Below, piece after piece: positions 5,841 to 7,652 of a DNA stretch of 7,652 nt. The stretch is from an uncultured Collinsella sp. Its GTDB lineage: Bacteria; Actinomycetota; Coriobacteriia; Coriobacteriales; Coriobacteriaceae. Position numbers and translations under genes: made by a program. The DNA lies in NCBI GenBank assembly GCA_900550735.1, contig URTD01000083.1, positions 1 to 7,652 on the forward strand, read 5' to 3'. Positions within the stretch are counted from its first letter, which is position 1. The number at the start of each line of letters is the position of its first letter. The notes under the pieces are model-generated. The model worked only from the letters and a program-made list of their open reading frames with translations, did no database searches and was not told the DNA's origin.

Positions 5841-5918
5841 GGGAGACGTTGCACCGGCAATTCGTTTTCATTTTTGAGTTTACCGATTGGGGGATCCCTG
5901 GACAACGGGGACGTAAGT

Positions 5919-6674
5919 TTGACTGTGGCTGCTAAAGAAGTAACAGAGAGCAATGCGCCCGCTGGAGCGGCGCTGATTGCTCAGGCCATGGACCGGCGCG
6001 AGGGCGCCGGCCGGTATAAGGCCATGCAATCTATCATGGACTGGGACCGCTCGCGCCTGGCCTACCGGGCCGTAAAGCGCGTATTCGACATCGTTTTCAG
6101 CGGTGTCGTACTCGTCGTCATCGCTATTCCCAGCTTGCTGCTCGCCGCAGCCATTCGCTTGGAGAGCGATGGCAACCCCTTCTATAGCCAGATTCGTGTT
6201 GGTCGAACTCGCGCAGACGGTAGCCTGTCTACCTTCCGTATGTGGAAGTTCCGCTCTATGTACAAGGATGCTGACGAACGCCTCGCAGAGCTCAAAGAGC
6301 AAAACGAGATTGCCGGCGCTATGTTCAAGATGAAGAATGATCCGCGCGTCACCAAGATTGGAAAGTTCATCCGCAAGCATTCCATCGACGAGTTCCCGCA
6401 GTTCCTGAATGTGTTTCTGGGTCAGATGTCTGTAGTGGGCCCGCGTCCGCCGTTGCCTCGTGAAGTCGCTCAGTATACTGAGTTCGACCTTCAACGTTTG
6501 GGCGTGAAACCGGGCATTACTGGTCTATGGCAGGTGACGGATAGAAACGACACTGATTTTGATGGTATGGTTCGCCGTGATCTCGAGTATATAGATCGGA
6601 GAAGTATATTGCTCGATTTTAAAATCGTCATTCTTACTGTTGTTGAAGTGTTTTCAGGAGAAGGGGCCTCTTGA
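5919..6674 (+). CDS. Undecaprenyl-phosphate sugar phosphotransferase (monotopic phosphoglycosyl transferase)
   Basis: This enzyme transfers a phospho-sugar from a nucleotide sugar to undecaprenyl phosphate on the inner membrane face, the first step of glycan repeat-unit assembly. From the TTG at 5919 it has 251 residues. That start has GGGGA 7 bases upstream; TTG 5874 and GTG 5925 are alternatives, and 5874 has no ribosome site. After an unusual polar tail of about 50 residues come KRVFDI (53-58), the reentrant hydrophobic helix (about 58-80), FRMWKFRSM (106-114), the catalytic Asp-Glu pair in SIDEFPQ (155-161), MSVVGPRPP (170-178) and PGITGLWQV (198-206). These are the hallmarks of the Bac_transf family (PglC, WcaJ C-terminus). 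It lacks the large N-terminal membrane domain of WcaJ-type enzymes. The sugar cannot be predicted. The last 130 bases or so are much more AT-rich than the rest. Confidence 0.93.
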   Translation: MTVAAKEVTESNAPAGAALIAQAMDRREGAGRYKAMQSIMDWDRSRLAYRAVKRVFDIVFSGVVLVVIAIPSLLLAAAIRLESDGNPFYSQIRVGRTRADGSLSTFRMWKFRSMYKDADERLAELKEQNEIAGAMFKMKNDPRVTKIGKFIRKHSIDEFPQFLNVFLGQMSVVGPRPPLPREVAQYTEFDLQRLGVKPGITGLWQVTDRNDTDFDGMVRRDLEYIDRRSILLDFKIVILTVVEVFSGEGAS

Positions 6675-6749
6675 TTATCGATTTTCTGATAATAAATTCT
6701 GTTTTCCATTGTTCATGTGGCAATGTCTGTATGTGTGGGTGGTTTTAGT

Positions 6750-7622
6750 ATGCCGTCAGTATCTCTCGTGATTCCAACGCTTGATGCGCAAGCCGAGATT
6801 GGCGATTTGTTAAATCAATTAATGCTTCAGACTTGTTGCCCGGATGAGATTATCGTCGTCGATTCTTCTTCGTCTGATCATACTGTCGAAATTGCTTCGG
6901 GTTTTGCTGGGGTTCGAGTCATTGAGATTGACCGTTCTAAGTTCAACCATGGGCTTACTCGTGACATGGCGGTAAAAAAGTCTTTTGGTGACATAGTTTG
7001 CTTTATGACCCAGGATGCCATTCCGGCAAATAATCGATATATCGAGAATCTTATCGCGCCAATTGTGTCAGACGAGCGCGTTGCTATTTCTTCAGGACGG
7101 CAGTTGCCAAAAGCTGATGCTCGCAAATTCGAACGTTTAGTCAGGGCGTTTAATTATGGTCCAGAATCAAACGTTCGTTCCAAAGCTGATCTCCCGAAAT
7201 TGGGAATCAAGACGTATTTTGCTACGGATGTGTGCTCCGCCTACCGACGTCGCATCTACAACGAGCTTGGTGGTTTTGGGAGGACTGATATGAGTGAGGA
7301 TATGCTTATGGCGGCAAAAGCCGTTAACGCTGGCTATTCTGTTGCATATGCAGCTGACGCTTGCGTTTATCATTCGCATAACCTTTCCCCTGCCGAACAG
7401 TATCGTCGCAACTATGCGATAGGATATTTTCTTGAGTCAAATAAAGAAATTGTTGCGTGCGCATCTGAGGTTGGAGAGGGAGGCCGGCTTGTCAAACAAG
7501 TTGGCAAACGTCTACTTCTTGACCACTCTTTTTTTGAATTCGGTGCTTTTGGTGTCGATTGTTTTGCAAGATTAATTGGTAATCGATTCGGTCGAATGAC
7601 CGCTAAAAAGGAAAGGCATTAG
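6750..7622 (+). CDS. Family 2 glycosyltransferase, rhamnosyltransferase-like
   Basis: The protein has 290 residues from the ATG at 6750, which has GGGTGG 7 bases upstream. GTG 6717 and ATG 6723 are in-frame alternatives without a good site. The GT-A fold begins SLVIPTLDAQ (5-14). The nucleotide-binding segment is IIVVDSSSSDHT (34-45), and FNHGLTRDMA (65-74) is a signature shared by bacterial rhamnosyltransferases of the RfbN type. The metal-site region TQDA lies at 87-90 and the catalytic-base region MSEDMLMAAK at 181-190. YHSHNLS (207-213) and YRRNYAIGYF (218-227) also fit that group. Acting in the cytosol at the membrane, it would add a sugar, probably rhamnose from dTDP-L-rhamnose, to the lipid-linked acceptor begun by the upstream enzyme. 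The likely rfbA start just downstream supports this. Codon use is clearly AT-richer than thrS, with many T-ending codons, which suggests horizontal acquisition as part of a capsule cassette. Confidence 0.88.
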   Translation: MPSVSLVIPTLDAQAEIGDLLNQLMLQTCCPDEIIVVDSSSSDHTVEIASGFAGVRVIEIDRSKFNHGLTRDMAVKKSFGDIVCFMTQDAIPANNRYIENLIAPIVSDERVAISSGRQLPKADARKFERLVRAFNYGPESNVRSKADLPKLGIKTYFATDVCSAYRRRIYNELGGFGRTDMSEDMLMAAKAVNAGYSVAYAADACVYHSHNLSPAEQYRRNYAIGYFLESNKEIVACASEVGEGGRLVKQVGKRLLLDHSFFEFGAFGVDCFARLIGNRFGRMTAKKERH

Positions 7623-7628
7623 GTATAT

Positions 7629-7652
7629 ATGAAAGGCATCATCCTCGCCGGC
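7629..7652 (+). CDS. rfbA: Start of a probable glucose-1-phosphate thymidylyltransferase, cut by the window edge
   Basis: Only eight codons are present, reading MKGIILAG, with AGG at 7621-7623 as a possible ribosome site, overlapping the end of the GT2 gene. This is the exact N-terminus of many RfbA/RmlA enzymes, where it leads into the GGxGTRL nucleotide-binding loop. RfbA makes dTDP-glucose, the first step to dTDP-L-rhamnose, which fits the rhamnosyltransferase-like neighbour. Other sugar nucleotidyltransferases begin similarly, so the call rests partly on context. The return to C-ending codons is consistent with a more conserved gene. Confidence 0.6.

Noticed and set aside
6671..6749. Terminator or promoter between the phosphoglycosyl transferase and GT2 genes
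   Set aside because: ATTATC and GATAAT form only a 6-bp AT stem with no clean T-run, and TTGATT is too close to GATAAT to be a promoter. The genes are best read as one operon.

Overview
The window looks like chromosomal DNA of a GC-rich anaerobic gut bacterium. My best guess is a member of the Coriobacteriia close to Collinsella, at moderate confidence. The grounds are strong C/G preference at third codon positions in the core genes, a GlpA-like flavoprotein pair of the kind found in anaerobic Firmicutes and Coriobacteriia, and a polysaccharide locus opened by a NusG paralogue and a phosphoglycosyl transferase. No rRNA or tRNA is present to settle the taxonomy.

Left part (1-1939, minus strand): two translationally coupled flavoprotein genes. 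The upstream one (485-1939) is a complete DadA/GlpA-type FAD oxidoreductase with a C-terminal BFD-type [2Fe-2S] domain. The downstream one (1-483) is an NAD(P)/FAD-dependent partner subunit that leaves the window and carries a frameshift inside its FAD-binding motif. A perfect 7-bp dyad sits just in front of the operon.

Divergent intergenic region (1940-2505): the most unusual part of the window. Four imperfect palindromes of about 59 bp lie at 80, 80 and 81 bp intervals. Every one of the eight half-sites contains the same 10-bp core (TGTTACAGAT), always 35 bp apart within a palindrome, and the inner segments lie in mixed orientation. No gene in the window explains the array.

Middle part (2506-5025, plus strand): a small two-helix membrane protein with two zinc ribbons, a hairpin that may be its terminator, then a well-formed promoter and thrS, encoding a threonyl-tRNA synthetase that starts directly at the editing domain and has no TGS domain. 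Two strong terminators follow thrS.

Right part (5026-7652, plus strand): the start of a capsule or exopolysaccharide operon. A promoter with a perfect -10 box and an inverted repeat around it leads into a NusG/LoaP-like antitermination factor. Next come a monotopic phosphoglycosyl transferase that starts glycan assembly on the lipid carrier, a rhamnosyltransferase-like GT2 enzyme, and the first codons of what looks like rfbA/rmlA (dTDP-glucose synthesis). The proposed logic is that the NusG paralogue lets RNA polymerase read through the long operon, the phosphoglycosyl transferase makes the first lipid-linked sugar, and GT2 enzymes extend it using dTDP-rhamnose. DNA composition turns AT-rich near the end of the phosphoglycosyl transferase gene, as expected at the edge of an exchangeable serotype cassette.
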